Notes under the pieces: model-generated | Told to the model about the DNA's origin: nothing | Seen by the model: only the letters and a program-made list of their open reading frames with translations | Databases searched by the model: none | Made by a program: the position numbers and the translations under genes | Shown: positions 52,306 through 62,699 of the stretch, one piece after another | Position numbering within the stretch: position 1 is the stretch's first letter | Layout of the letters: each line of letters begins with the position of its first letter | Assembly (NCBI GenBank): GCA_035771165.1 | Contig: JAWNZC010000311.1 | Coordinates: 2,603,001 to 2,667,000 of the forward strand | From: Paragorgia papillata | Lineage: Eukaryota; Cnidaria; Anthozoa; Scleralcyonacea; Coralliidae | Reading direction: 5' to 3' | DNA length: 64,000 nt

Positions 52306-52353
52306 CCTGATGATCCCGTTTAGGGTGAAACCTCTGGTAGCGAAGACTTTAAA
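52306..52353 (+). ncRNA. Hammerhead ribozyme candidate 3
   Basis: CTGATGA, then CCC-GTTTA-GGG, GAAA, CC-TCT-GG, TA and GC pairing with the GC before CTGATGA; AGTC/GACT extends stem I across a small bulge. A T-T mismatch lies at the base of stem II. Core complete; stem III is minimal. Same architecture as candidate 4. Confidence 0.65.
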
Positions 52354-52427
52354 GTAAAACTATACTTTGTATTTTGCTCTATCTTTATATGGTATTGACC
52401 ACTCTCTAACATTTCGTGAGCCAAAAC

Positions 52428-52429
<2 letters not shown>

Positions 52430-52474
<45 letters not shown>
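52430..52474. repeat. (TA)n microsatellite
   Basis: Pure TA run at the junction between the ribozyme-bearing segment and the Penelope-like element. Confidence 0.95.
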
Positions 52475-52476
<2 letters not shown>

Positions 52477-52492
52477 TATAAGTAGGCTTACC

Positions 52493-54062
52493 TCAAATGT
52501 TGATGGTCGCTGGGCGATCTTCAGGCGGCTGAAGATTTTCGATTCGGCGCTGTCTTAAATAGGTTGAGTTGCTTACGTCATTGCTAATGGGTGTGTGGGT
52601 TGATGGCACGCTTCTGGGTGTGTGGGTTGATGGCGGTGTGTGGGTTGATGGCGGTGTGTGTGTCGATGGTGCGCTACCTACATTCCTACCTTTGTTCTTG
52701 CCTACACCTACGTTCTTTATCTTAAACTTGTTTTTGTGCCGACATGTTGAAAGGATTTCTGATTTTTTGTGAAGTAAATTGGCTTTTTCGGATTTCATAA
52801 TACAAAGTTTTTCTTCCAAACATAAATTACATCGGTTTGAACCCCCTGAGTATGCTGCTGACCGTTTTAAAATTGACCAATTAATGTTAAAATTTTGTTT
52901 TTTGTTTTTCAAATTCCATGTGTTTGGAGAGTTCGGTTTCGTTTGAATACTTTTTGTGTTGAAAAGATTTCGTGTGGTTTCTGTATCGCTCCCTAAAACT
53001 GTTTGCTGTCTTGCCTATGTAATGCTTAGTGTCATTAGTGTTGTTTGTCGAAATAGTTGCTTTATATATATATATGATGTTGTTTGTCAAACATTGCCCA
53101 CCGAGTGGGCATTGATCTTTATTTCTGCAGTTACAACCACTTGTGCTATTGTTTTTTCCTTAATTTTTCCTGAGAATGTGTGTGTTGTGTTTTGTGATTG
53201 TGGATTTAATGTTGTTCGTGCAGCTATAACTAACTTTTACTGTGTTTCTGTTGAAAATCTTGTGTAGCTTGTTGTGTGGTGGGAAATGTTTGTCAATTAA
53301 GTTTACGAAACATCGTCCTATGTGTGTTCTAACGTTCTTGCTGTATGGTGGGTTAAACCAAATGATGTTTCTATGTCGCTTCCTACGTGGTTGGCTTGTT
53401 TCCTCATTGGCTTGCGTGTATACTAATTGTTGGTTAAAATTGCTGTGGTGTAATGCGTTTTGGTATGTGGGTGCAGACTCCTGGAATGTTGTGTAGTTTG
53501 ATGAAAGGAGTGAAATGCGCTTATTTATGGATGTTGGGAGTTGTTTTAAAATACTAGGTGGGTGGTTTGAATGCTTGTTAACATAAAGCGTATCGTCATT
53601 GGGCTTCCTATATGGTTTGTACGTTCCATTTTGTAAGTCAAATGTTGCATCTAGAAAGTTTGTTACATGTATATTTGCTTGGGCTGTGGTTTTAAGTCCA
53701 AATTCTTCGAAAATTTTATGTAGGTCTTTTCTTGCTTTGTCTGCCAATCTGATGGTTTTATTCTTTAAAATAGCTAATCCGTCATCTCTATAAAGGCCAA
53801 TGGTTTATTTGCCAAACTTGTTTTTAAGGTTGCTAAGTATGAAAAGGACGACCAATTCGCATACCTCGGCGCCGTCATAGCTGCCCATTGTCACATCAAA
53901 TAAGTTTTGGCTGTCCTTTTTAACCCATGTTTTTTCTCGGTTGAAAAGTAGTGATTTTCGTGCGTGTTTAACGTGTGCGCCGAATCGAAAATCTTCAGCC
54001 GCCTGAAGATCGCCCAGCGTGAAACTGACAGTAGCGACCATCAACATTTGAGGTAAGCCCAC
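52493..54062 (-). pseudogene. Penelope-like RT C-terminus plus GIY-YIG endonuclease
   Basis: Frame from about 54000: DVTMGSYDGAEVCELV, a TAA, then TIGLYRDDGLAI (RT motif C, YRDD as in Penelope RTs), thumb region (KRISLLSSNY), a second stop near 53160, then a Cys cluster (CNCRNKDQCPLGGQC). GIY-YIG endonuclease motifs YIYKA and HYIGKTANSFRERYRNH follow (53090-52887). After a frameshift come CNLCLEEK and STCRHKNKF, the usual C-terminal end. The element would copy itself using this RT and the single-strand-cutting GIY-YIG domain; two stops and a frameshift disable it. The first 20 or so residues of the 54062 ORF translate the terminal repeat. Confidence 0.85.
53997..54040 (+). ncRNA. Hammerhead ribozyme candidate 4
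   Basis: GC, CTGAAGA, CGC-CCA-GCG, GAAA, CTG/CAG, TA, GC on the plus strand. The core CUGANGA and GAAA are present with the same stem lengths as candidate 3. The inverted terminal copy at 52475-52560 lacks 17 bp covering GAAA and stem III. Confidence 0.62.
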
Positions 54063-54183
54063 TTATAGTATATTCGCTCTATCTTTACGGTATTGAGCAC
54101 TTTTCGACATTTCGCGAACAACACTTTGTTTGTTTGAATATATATATTCATATATTCGTAATATTTATAAACCGCGCATGGAC

Positions 54184-54652
54184 TTCTAACAACAATCGGC
54201 GAGAAAGCTCGAGACATTTACTATACGTTCACGTTTGCAGAGGAAGGGGACGACAGGAAACTAACACCGGTGCTGGCCAAATTTGACGAGTATTTTACCC
54301 CGGCCCCAAGAAGAACCTGCCTTATATTCGATTCAATTTTTTTACATACAATCAAACAAGCGGACAAACGATTGATGAATATGTCACAGAGCTTAAGTCA
54401 AGAAGTCGTCATTGTGAATTTGGCAACTGAGAGACAGTCTGGTCAGAGATAGGATTGTCGCTGGGATTCAAGACGTCAAAGTCAGAGAAAGATTACTAAG
54501 AGAGACTGATCTAACGCTAGAGAAAGCAATGGCAATCTGTCGGGCAGCTGAAGCGACAAAGAAACAAGCGGAAGAGATACAAACAAGTCCTCCTGTTGAC
54601 AACGTTGATGCTGTAAATTTTCGTCGTCGAGACACGAGCAATCCAACTTAAT
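54184..54652 (+). pseudogene. gag: Gypsy gag C-terminal part, frameshifted
   Basis: Frame fragments read LTTIGEKARDIYYTFTFAEE, then VLAKFDEYFTP, YVTELKSRSRHCEFGN and LTLEKAMAICRAAEATKKQA, a Ty3/Gypsy gag capsid region. At least three shifts or stops separate the pieces. The N-terminal start is not here but in inverted orientation at 49789. Confidence 0.7.
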
Positions 54653-54689
54653 TCGCAAAAAACAAAAGCAAATCGAGCAATCGAAAACT

Positions 54690-55031
54690 TGTCAATATTG
54701 TGGATACATGCATGAAAGAAGAAAATGCCCAGCGTACGGGAAAATGTGTAACAGCTGTAGAAAGTGGAATCACTTTGCCACAGTTTGCAAATCGAAAACA
54801 ATCAACAACGTCGAGACAGAAAACGTACTAGGCAAAGAAAGAAGCGAGTTCTTCGTTGGAACAATCGAAGGAAACATTAATGAAGATACAGAATGGACCA
54901 TGCCAATTCTCACATCCGGTATTAATGTCACATACAAGCTTGACACTGGCGCTCAAGTGAACATCCGCCCACAAAACGTATATAATACTCTTCCGAAGAA
55001 ACCTCGACTATGCAAAGCCAAAGAAAGCTGA
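54690..55031 (+). pseudogene. Gypsy nucleocapsid zinc knuckles and protease
   Basis: Two zinc knuckles (CQYCGYMHERRKC and CNSCRKWNHFATVC, both C-x2-C-x4-H-x4-C-like), then, after an acidic linker, the aspartic protease motif YKLDTGAQVNI at about 54940. The frame breaks at 55010-55031, just before RT. The protease would mature the polyprotein. Confidence 0.82.
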
Positions 55032-55758
55032 TGACCTACGATGGAAATGAAATTCCTGTTATCGGAAAATGTATCGTTCACTTGCAAAGGAAAAGTAAAC
55101 AAAGCTGCCCTGTGCAGATGTTCGTAGTGCCAACCAATTCATCGCCAATAATAGGTTTGGAGACCTGCCAACGGCTAAATCTGATAAAACGAGTGGAGAA
55201 TCTGAACCGTCTCGACGTATTTGGAGAGATAGGATGTTTACCCAGACAACATCACATCAAGATCGACGAAAACGCAGTTCCTGTAGTTCACCCACCGAGA
55301 CGCGTTCCATACGCGATAAAGAACAAACTTAAATCAGAACTAGACCGCATGAAACAGCTAGAGATAATAGTGGAAGTGGATGAACCGACTGAATGTGTAA
55401 GCTCGCTGGTCATTGTTGAAAAGTCAGATGGAAAACTGAGAATATGCCTAGACCCCCACGATCTCAACAAAGTAATCAAAAGAGAATACTACCCAATGAC
55501 AACAGCGGAAACAGTAATGTCAGAAATGTCGGGAGCGAAATACTTCTCTAAACTCGATGCATCCAACGGCTATTTTCAGATTACAGTCGATGAGCCAAGT
55601 TCCAGACTTCTCACATTCAACACGCCGTTTGGAAGATATCGATTTAAGCGTCTCCCATTCGGTATTCTCAGCGCAAGTGAAGTTTTCCAAAAGAAAGTGG
55701 CAGAAATTATTCAAGGACTGGAAGGTTGCGGAAACGTGCAAGACGATATCCTTATATG
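55010..55758 (+). pseudogene. pol: Gypsy reverse transcriptase, N-terminal part
   Basis: RT fingers and palm: LEIIVEVDEPTECVSSLVIV, LRICLDPHDLN, KYFSKLDASNGYFQ (motif A), FGRYRFKRLPFGI, then VQDDILI, the catalytic DD box. Directly after it, at 55759, a 960-bp insertion begins; the frame resumes at 56719 with the expected continuation. Confidence 0.88.
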
Positions 55759-56658
55759 CACTCTAAAAAATAGGATATGTTATGCAACACACCTTTTTGT
55801 CCCAAAAACAACACACCTTAAGGTGTGTGAGAAAACACAGCAAAAGATGTGCGAGAAAACACGGTTTAAGGTGTGTAACATAACACACCATAAGGTGTGT
55901 TTTTGGCTTGTCCCAAAAACAACACACTTTAAGATGAGTTTTGTGAAAAGGTGTGTTATTTAACACACCAAGGTGTGTTTTCTAACACACCAAGGTGTGT
56001 TTCCTAACACACTTAAGATGTGTTTTATAACACACCTTAAGATGTGTTTCACAACACACTTTAAGATGTGTTTCACCACACACATCTTGAAATGTGTTAT
56101 CTAACACACCTTAAAATGTGTTATCTAACACATGTGTTAAACACACCTACAGTCTAGTAAAAAATACAACTATACATTAAAGCACAATTTAAGAAGCAAC
56201 TACAATTAAAAAAATTATTACCCAGTAATATATTTATGACAAAAGTAATCTGATTATATGTATGCATGCATCCAACAAGTAATTTAGTTATTAAAAAAAT
56301 AAATATTACATTTTTAAAAAGTTGATAACTAGTAATATAATATAAGATTAAAAATAGTTTGCGATAGACAAAACTAAACAGTGTCATCAAACCCTAATAT
56401 TTAAAGACTAAAGTTTGAATCTGAATTCATGAGTGTCAACACATTATGTTCCTGAGTTCTGCCATAAAAGAAGAATATTTAGTGTCTTTGTATGCAATGT
56501 CAGTGCACCCCAAAGCTATATCTTGCAGGAAGGAAGGGATTCCAATCATAGAATCAGGGTAGGTGATATGAAAAAGGTTTTAAATTTAGGTTTTAAATAG
56601 TTTATTGTAACATCTGATATATATTTTTATCTGATGAATAATGACATTATTATTATTA

Positions 56659-56718
<60 letters not shown>
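55759..56718 (+). mobile_element. 960-bp retroposon-like insert, (TTA)n tail, 7-bp duplication
   Basis: TTATATG precedes (55752-55758) and follows (56719-56725) the insert. The first 390 bp are about 15 degenerate units of a 20-22 bp palindromic word, AACACACCTTAAGGTGTGTT. The middle is AT-rich and non-coding. The right end is a (TTA)n run of about 80 bp. The tail plus duplication suggests target-primed reverse transcription by a LINE; the 2-kb LINE in this window has a similar TTA tail. Confidence 0.75.
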
Positions 56719-56724
<6 letters not shown>

Positions 56725-57656
56725 GGGGCAGTGACAAAGAACAACACGACGCAAGGCTAAATGCAGTCCTTGACAGAATACATCAAGCGGGACTCAAACT
56801 CAATGAAAAGAAATGCTTATTTGGCTCAACTGAAGTAATTTTTCTCGGACACGTATTCTCAGACCAGGGAGTTAAACCTGATCCTACGAAGATCGAAGCC
56901 ATACGAGACATGCCCCTACCAACAAAGAAACAAGATTTGCAACGTCTTCTCGGAATGGTGACGTATCTGGGCAAATTCATTCCAAATCTGTCCGGAATGA
57001 CAGCTCCTCTGCGCCAACTGCTGGAGACAGATGTAGAATGGTACTGGTCCACCTATCATAACACCATTCTTGACCAAGTAAATAAATTACTCACTGAAAG
57101 TCCGACGTTGAAATACTACGACCCTAAGTTACAAACAAAGACATCCGTAGGCGCTTCCAAATCAGGATTGGGAGCAGTCCTTCTGCAGAAACATGGAGAC
57201 ACATGGGCACCGGTCGCTTACGCAAGCAGGGCACTGAGCAAATCAGAACAAAACTACGCGCAAATAGAGAAGGAGGCGCTAGCAATTTTATTTGGTTGTG
57301 AACGCTTTCATGTCTATTTGTACGGAAAACCCTTCTCTTTTGAATCAGATCACAAGCCGCTACAGCCTATATTCACCAAACCAATTTGTAAAGCACCACC
57401 GAGGATCCAAAGATTTCTTCTGAAGCTGCAGAAATACGACATGGAAATACAGTTCAAACCAGGAAAGGAACTAACAGTTGCATACACTCTGTCAAGAGCA
57501 TTCATCCCAGCGAAAGAAGGTGATACTGAAAACGAAGCTGAATATCAGGTCCATCTGGTCATGTCAAGTCTTCCAATTAAACAGATTCCGACAAGAGACC
57601 ACCAAAGACCAAACTCTACAAAGTCTGAAAGAATTTGTAAGAACAGGATTGCCTGA
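56719..57656 (+). pseudogene. pol: Gypsy RT C-terminal part and RNase H
   Basis: Continues RT from GSDKEQHDARL through LNEKKCLFGSTEVIFLGH and LQRLLGMVTYLGKFIPNL to RNase H (VGASKSGLGAVLLQ, YASRALSKSEQNYAQIEKEALAI, ESDHKPLQPIF). The first RNase H carboxylate, usually Asp in VDAS, is Gly here. The Ile run at the start of the open frame translates the inserted (TTA)n tail. A frameshift near 57560 leads to the integrase frame. Confidence 0.87.
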
Positions 57657-58138
57657 CAGAAGAGACACCGTCGCCAATGAAATCAAGCCATTTTTCAACG
57701 TTCGAGACGAAATTACAGAGATCGACGGCTTGCTGATGAAAGGAGAACGTGTCATAGTCCCAGCAAGCCTCAGGAAGGAGATGAAAGCAGGAATACATTA
57801 GGGACACTTAGGGATTGAGAAGTGCAAAGCAAGAGCCCGAGACACAATATACTGGCCAGGAATTGACAGAGAAATCACACAAATGGTCCAACGATGCAGC
57901 GCCTGCATAGACACGAGAGTCTACCAACAAAAAGAGCCGATGATCTCCCACGAAAGTCGCATAAAACCCTGGCAAAAGGTTGGAACTGACCTGTTTAAAC
58001 TTAAGAACAACGAATATCTGGTCGTTGTTGACTATTTTAATAACTTTCCAGAAATTGCGCTGTTGAAATGTACAACAAGCTCATCGATCATTACTCACAT
58101 GAAATCCATTTTTTCCAGACATGGAATACCCGAAACAG
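57560..58138 (+). pseudogene. pol: Gypsy integrase, N-terminal part
   Basis: Linker, then HH-CC zinc-binding region around GHLGIEKCKARARDTIYWPG and CSAC, interrupted by a TAG at 57799-57801. The catalytic core opens with GTDLFKLKNNEYLVVVDYF (first Asp). It is cut at 58138 by the hAT element and continues at 61533 with VVSDNGPQFSS. Confidence 0.86.
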
Positions 58139-61100
58139 CATAGGCGTACCAGGCGGGGGGGCAGGGGGGGCAATCGCCCTCCCAAAATTTTTGGAACAAG
58201 AAAATTCGGGCACTTTTTGTAGGAAACTTCACGAAATTTCGGGCAGTAATCGCTGCAAAATGTTTAAGCAAATGCATTATGACAAGATGAAGTATTTCAC
58301 ACATTCGCCGAGGAAACCGCTGCCCGCTGATCAGTGGGTTACAGACTAGACGTTCGGCAATCTGCACGAAGGCAACTCGGTGCAAGACGTTTTGTATTCT
58401 AAGAATAGCCTCTTCCGCAGGAAACTGTGTAAAAATGGTCAGTAATTTCATCATATCATAATGATTTTATGGCTTGTGGTTTTGTCTGGATTTTTAGATC
58501 CCACACATGTAATGACTACACCAAACCAACGGCGCAAAAGGTCTTATCGCCAGCGCGTTTAAATGTGGAGAGTGTAACAAAGAAATTGATTCTGATTAGA
58601 AAGAAAAGCATGCAAAATTACATGACGGTAAACTAGTTGACTAACTTTGCTACGGTATACCATATTGATAGTGCACAAACATTAGTGAGTAGATTTTTCA
58701 AATCCCAACCTGCCGTTCCATCTACTGAGCTGCAATGCACTTCAACCGCCATCGCTCCTGAAGCATCCCCTAGTCTGTCACATAAAGTTACTGCCAGATC
58801 ATATGCTAACAGCGACATAAGTGAGGATAATGAAAATTTTGAGACAACGTCGTTTACCATTTGCAGAAATTTTTTGGAATGTCCAAGACCAGAATTAGGC
58901 CCGAATAAACATACTGATTCTGAGCCGACATTGTCATTGGCAAGTGATGTTATTGCAAAGCAACCAGTTGGTACTTTTGTCGAGCTACCAAGCAGTTGCA
59001 TTGAAAATTCAACTACGATCGCTCGTGATACATGTTTGGACACTTGTCAATCACGCGAGGATACTTTGAGTTCAAATAGTGATAGCGACATCGGAAAGGA
59101 CACTGAAGATGAAGAAAATGATTCACAGTCATTTGCTTGCACTAGCAGTCATACAGAAGATACAACGACAGTAGATTCAGAACCAAGACAACCTATACTG
59201 TCGCAATACAATCGCAAAATGTGTGGCACAGAGACAACAAGTAGAGACTTCAATCCCGAATGGTACATGGTTAAGTTATGAAGCCAGTGAGAGACGTTTT
59301 GTTAGTTTCCCTTGCAAGAAATCCACGATAACTGATTCCTTTCAGTTCGTAAATTGGAAAAAATCTGACCGACTGAAAAAGCATGCAAAAAGTAATCGTC
59401 ATCAATTAGCTATGACTAATAGTCTGTTCTGATGCAACTGCATAACGCTCACAAACAAGAGGTGGCACACAATCGAGAATACCTGAAAGTGATTATAGAG
59501 TGTCTCCTTTACGCTGCTCAACAAAACGTTGCACAGCGTGGACACGTTGAAGAAAGATGTAATTTGGATTGTGCCTCAGATGAAAACAGAGGAAACTTTT
59601 TAGAACTGTTGCACCTTCGATGTAAGGACATTCCATGGCTAGCGGAGAAGCTGAAAGCTCAGTTAGAAAACCGTGTCCAGTGGACTTCGCCTAAGATTCA
59701 AAATGAAATGCTTGCAATTGTGGCCAACCTGGTACTTGAACGAATAACGTGCAGGGTAAGAGAAAGCAAGCAAACTTCGATAATTGTCGATGAAACATCG
59801 GGCATAGGCAAAACGGAGCAGGTAGTAGTGTGTCTGAGATATGTATCTGAAGGCAAAACTAAAGAATCTTTTGTTGGTTTCTATTCAACTCCATCAACTG
59901 AAAGAGAAACTCTCTACGAACTTGTAAAGCAAGGTTTTCGTAAGTTGGCTCTTCAGTTAGAAAATGTTGTTGCTGAATGCTTTGACGGTGCATCCAACAT
60001 GAGTGGGGTCTACAGAGGTCTTGCCGCGAGAATGAAAGAATGTTCACCACTGGCAATCTACATTCATTGTTATGGACATTTGCTTAATTTGGCTATTCAA
60101 GACACCATGACAGAAATCGAGCCCCTACGCAACGCACTGGGAACTATCCAAGCCTTGTACAACTTTATAGAAGGTAGCACGAAACGGCACGCCATTTTTT
60201 GTGAAACTCTAGAAAATGGAGATCAGTTTGTACGCACACTCAAATCACAGAGTGTAACCAGGTGGTCTTGCCGATGGGAAGCAGTCAAGTCAGTATTTGA
60301 GCAGATGCCGAAAATTATCAAGGTGCTCTTAAAACTAGCTGTTGATCGTGATGCCAAGACTTATTCTGATAGTCGTTCTTTGCTCAATGCTATTTGTGAC
60401 TTTGAGTTTGTATTTCGATTAGTATTATTGAAGGTGATACTATCAAATACAAGTAACCTAAGCAGCTATCTCCAAGGAAAAAGAGTGGATGTGATAAATG
60501 CGAGGAAAACTGCTGAATCTACTATCCAAGTGCTAAGTGACTGTCGAAGTGAAGAAGGATTTAATTTGACATGGGAAAGAGCGCAGATTCTCAACAATGA
60601 AATCAAAGAATGTATCGAAGATTCCCAACTTTCATTCAAAGAAGCAAAGACACCTAGAAATCGGCAACCGTCAGGACGTCTTCAGGATTTGTTTGGTGAA
60701 CCAACAACATCTGACAGACCACTCATCAAATCTCCAGAAGAGCATTATCGCGTGTCGACATATTACCCAAGTTTATCGAGGGTACAAGCTGAGATGAGAT
60801 CTAGATTCGACAGCAATGAACAGGATATACTATGTGGTCTAGGGGACATAGTATTCAATGAGTTACCAAGAGCTGAAAGTTACGACCTAATTGCCAAATA
60901 CTATTCTGTCGACAGAGATCTGTTAGAAGCTGAGAAAAAAATCTTCAAGATTTTTTTGGCAACCAGCAAGGATTCTTTGCCACAGATTGAAACTGCTTCG
61001 AAGCTTGTTGAAACAGCGTATGAAAATGGACACAACGAAGTTCTTCCAATGTTTTTTTTATAAAGTCGCTTGTATTCTTGCCACAATTCCTGCAACATCA

Positions 61101-61532
61101 TGCTCAGCAAAATGCTCATTTAGCAGCTTGCGACGTACGAAGACTTACTTGCGAAGCACGATGGGCCAGGAAAGGTTACATGACATAGCTATTATTAACA
61201 TCGAACGTGCGTATACAAACGAAGTCATTGAGCATGATATGGATCGAGTGATCGATTAATTTGGAGAGCGAAAAGGCAGAAAATCATTCTTTTTCTGAAA
61301 GTGAAAGCTATAGAATAGTTGTTAGTAATGTAATTAAATAAAAGTTTGCGGACCATTGTTGCCGGTATTGTTGTCTATTTGATTTGTCGTCGTTTATAAT
61401 TCGTAAAAAAATCTGCGAGTTGAAGAAGACCTAAAATCCATTTATGTGCACGGTCTCAACTCTCAAAATTTTTCGGGCAAAAATGCGTTGCCCCCCCAAA
61501 CAAAGTTGGCCAGGTACGCCTATGCGAAACAG
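58131..61532. mobile_element. hAT transposon, 8-bp duplication CGAAACAG
   Basis: Element 58139-61524 (3,386 bp). Ends are CATAGGCGTACCAGGC and the inverse of GCCAGGTACGCCTATG, followed inwards by runs of G or C (GGGGGGGCAGGGGGGG at the left, TTGCCCCCCCAA at the right). CGAAACAG duplicates flank it at 58131-58138 and 61525-61532. Inserted into the integrase core of the Gypsy element. Confidence 0.93.
58637..61259 (+). pseudogene. hAT transposase (ZMYM1/DUF4371-type), three frameshifts
   Basis: Four overlapping frames give one protein. N-terminal Ser/Thr/Glu-rich disordered region (58637-59260); TTF/BED-like zinc region (FVSFPCKKS...WKKSDRLKKHAKSNRH, about 59285-59405); the DUF4371-like catalytic region (IIVDETSGIGKTEQ with a catalytic Asp near 59790, CFDGASNMSGVYRGL, HCYGHLLNLA, SVTRWSCRW); C-terminal dimerisation domain (CSFSSLRRTKTYLRSTMGQERL, about 61110-61180). 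Shifts near 59265, 59430 and 61060 inactivate it. This family is related to animal ZMYM1-like genes. Confidence 0.87.
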
Positions 61533-62270
61533 TGGTATCGGACAATGGCCCACAGTTTTCCAGTGCAGTGTTTGCTGACTTCGCAGCTAAATGGGAGTTC
61601 TCACACCTGACTTCCAGCCCTAGATACCCGAAATACAATGGAATGGCCGAGCGAACTGTACAAACAATTAAGAAGCTCTTGAAAAAAGCAGACAAGAAGA
61701 ATGAAGATCCATACCTTGCCATACGAGCATATAGGTCATGTCCAGATCCAAGTGGAGACCCATCTCCAGCTGAGAAACTGATGGGTAGGAAACTACGTAC
61801 ACGGCTACCTGTGGTCAGACCACCACAAGATCAGCACACTCGCATCGCGCTACGAAACATGGAGAAGAAACAGAAGCAAGCCTTTTATCATGATCAACAT
61901 GCAAAAGAGCTGCCCACCTTAGACCAAGGATCTACAGTACGTATCTACCATCATCCTTCTCCGTCTACCAAAGCAAACTGGTCAACAAAATGAAAAATAG
62001 TAGGGAATCACCACGCACCACGCTCGTATATCGTCCGGACGCAAGGAGGCCAAACACTAAGACGCAACCGACGTGCAATAATGCCAACAAAATAACATTT
62101 TACCGAACAACAAACACCAATAGATGAAATACCAGAAGGCGACGACGTACAAAACACGCAAGAAAACCAAAGCAATTATGTAGAAGACACAGACACAGAT
62201 ATGCCTGTGAACACTAACGCATATACGACTAGATATAGACGAGTTGTGAAACCACCATCATACTATTATT
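61533..62270 (+). pseudogene. pol: Gypsy integrase, C-terminal part
   Basis: Resumes with VVSDNGPQFSS (second Asp) and GMAERTVQTIKK (catalytic Glu), completing the DDE core, then the C-terminal region up to TVRIYHHPS. A TGA at 61991 precedes more of the C-terminal chromatin-side region in other frames (SYIVRTQGGQTLRRNRR, about 62025-62080). Confidence 0.85.
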
Positions 62271-62359
62271 AAATACATTGTTGGACAGTTAAATCGAAGT
62301 GCAATGACTTGCTAATCAAACAGGAATGATTTCTAATATGCTATTATGAACTAATCAAA

Positions 62360-62373
62360 CTAAGGAAGAAAGA
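62360..62373 (+). other. Polypurine tract of Gypsy element
   Basis: AAGGAAGAAAGA directly before the 3' LTR start at 62374, the plus-strand DNA priming site. Confidence 0.75.
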
Positions 62374-62494
62374 TGTAATGAGTTGCATTACGTCACTGTT
62401 GTGTTAATTAATAACTAACGTCTGATACTAAAGGAGGTGTAGTATTTCATAATAAACAGCTCGAGTCTGGTCTTTGTGAGTGTGACTCGTAACA
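62374..62494 (+). repeat. Gypsy 3' LTR, 121 bp
   Basis: Begins TGTAATGAG and ends CTCGTAACA, matching the inverted copy at 49814-49934 in length and sequence. AATAAA occurs at about 62451. Confidence 0.88.
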
Positions 62495-62521
62495 ATCGGC
62501 ATTTACATTTGTAGTTAACAT

Positions 62522-62699
62522 ATAGATGACATTTTTTCGTGCGTGTGTACTGTAATAACGCACAGATGACGTCACAGCGTGTAAAGAACAAAAAAGTACG
62601 CCACGAGACGAAGTCGAGTGGTGTGACTGTTGTTCTTTACACGCTGTGACGTCTTCTGTGGGTTATTACAGTACACACGCACGAAAAAATGTCATCTAT
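62522..62699. mobile_element. Fold-back MITE, family 1 relative
   Basis: ATAGATGACATTTTTTCGTG at the left is mirrored by CACGAAAAAATGTCATCTAT at the right; arms of about 70 bp reach GACGTCACAGCGTGTAAAG. The loop has CCACGAGACGAAGTCGAGTGG, related to the loop at 42225-42260. Confidence 0.85.

Larger units (their letters stand above)
52475..54090 (-). mobile_element. Penelope-like element, 5'-truncated, inverted terminal repeats
   Basis: 52475-52560 and 53985-54075 are inverse complements (TATAGTA, GGCTTACCTCAAATGTTGAT and on through CGCCCAGCG...GATTTTCGATTCGGCGC, given in part). Between them lie the RT C-terminal half and a GIY-YIG endonuclease on the minus strand. RT motifs A-B and upstream parts are missing. 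Confidence 0.8.

Noticed and set aside
56634..56725. Poly-isoleucine N-terminus of the RT/RNase H ORF
   Set aside because: It is the (TTA)n tail of an inserted retroposon read in frame, not protein of the Gypsy element.
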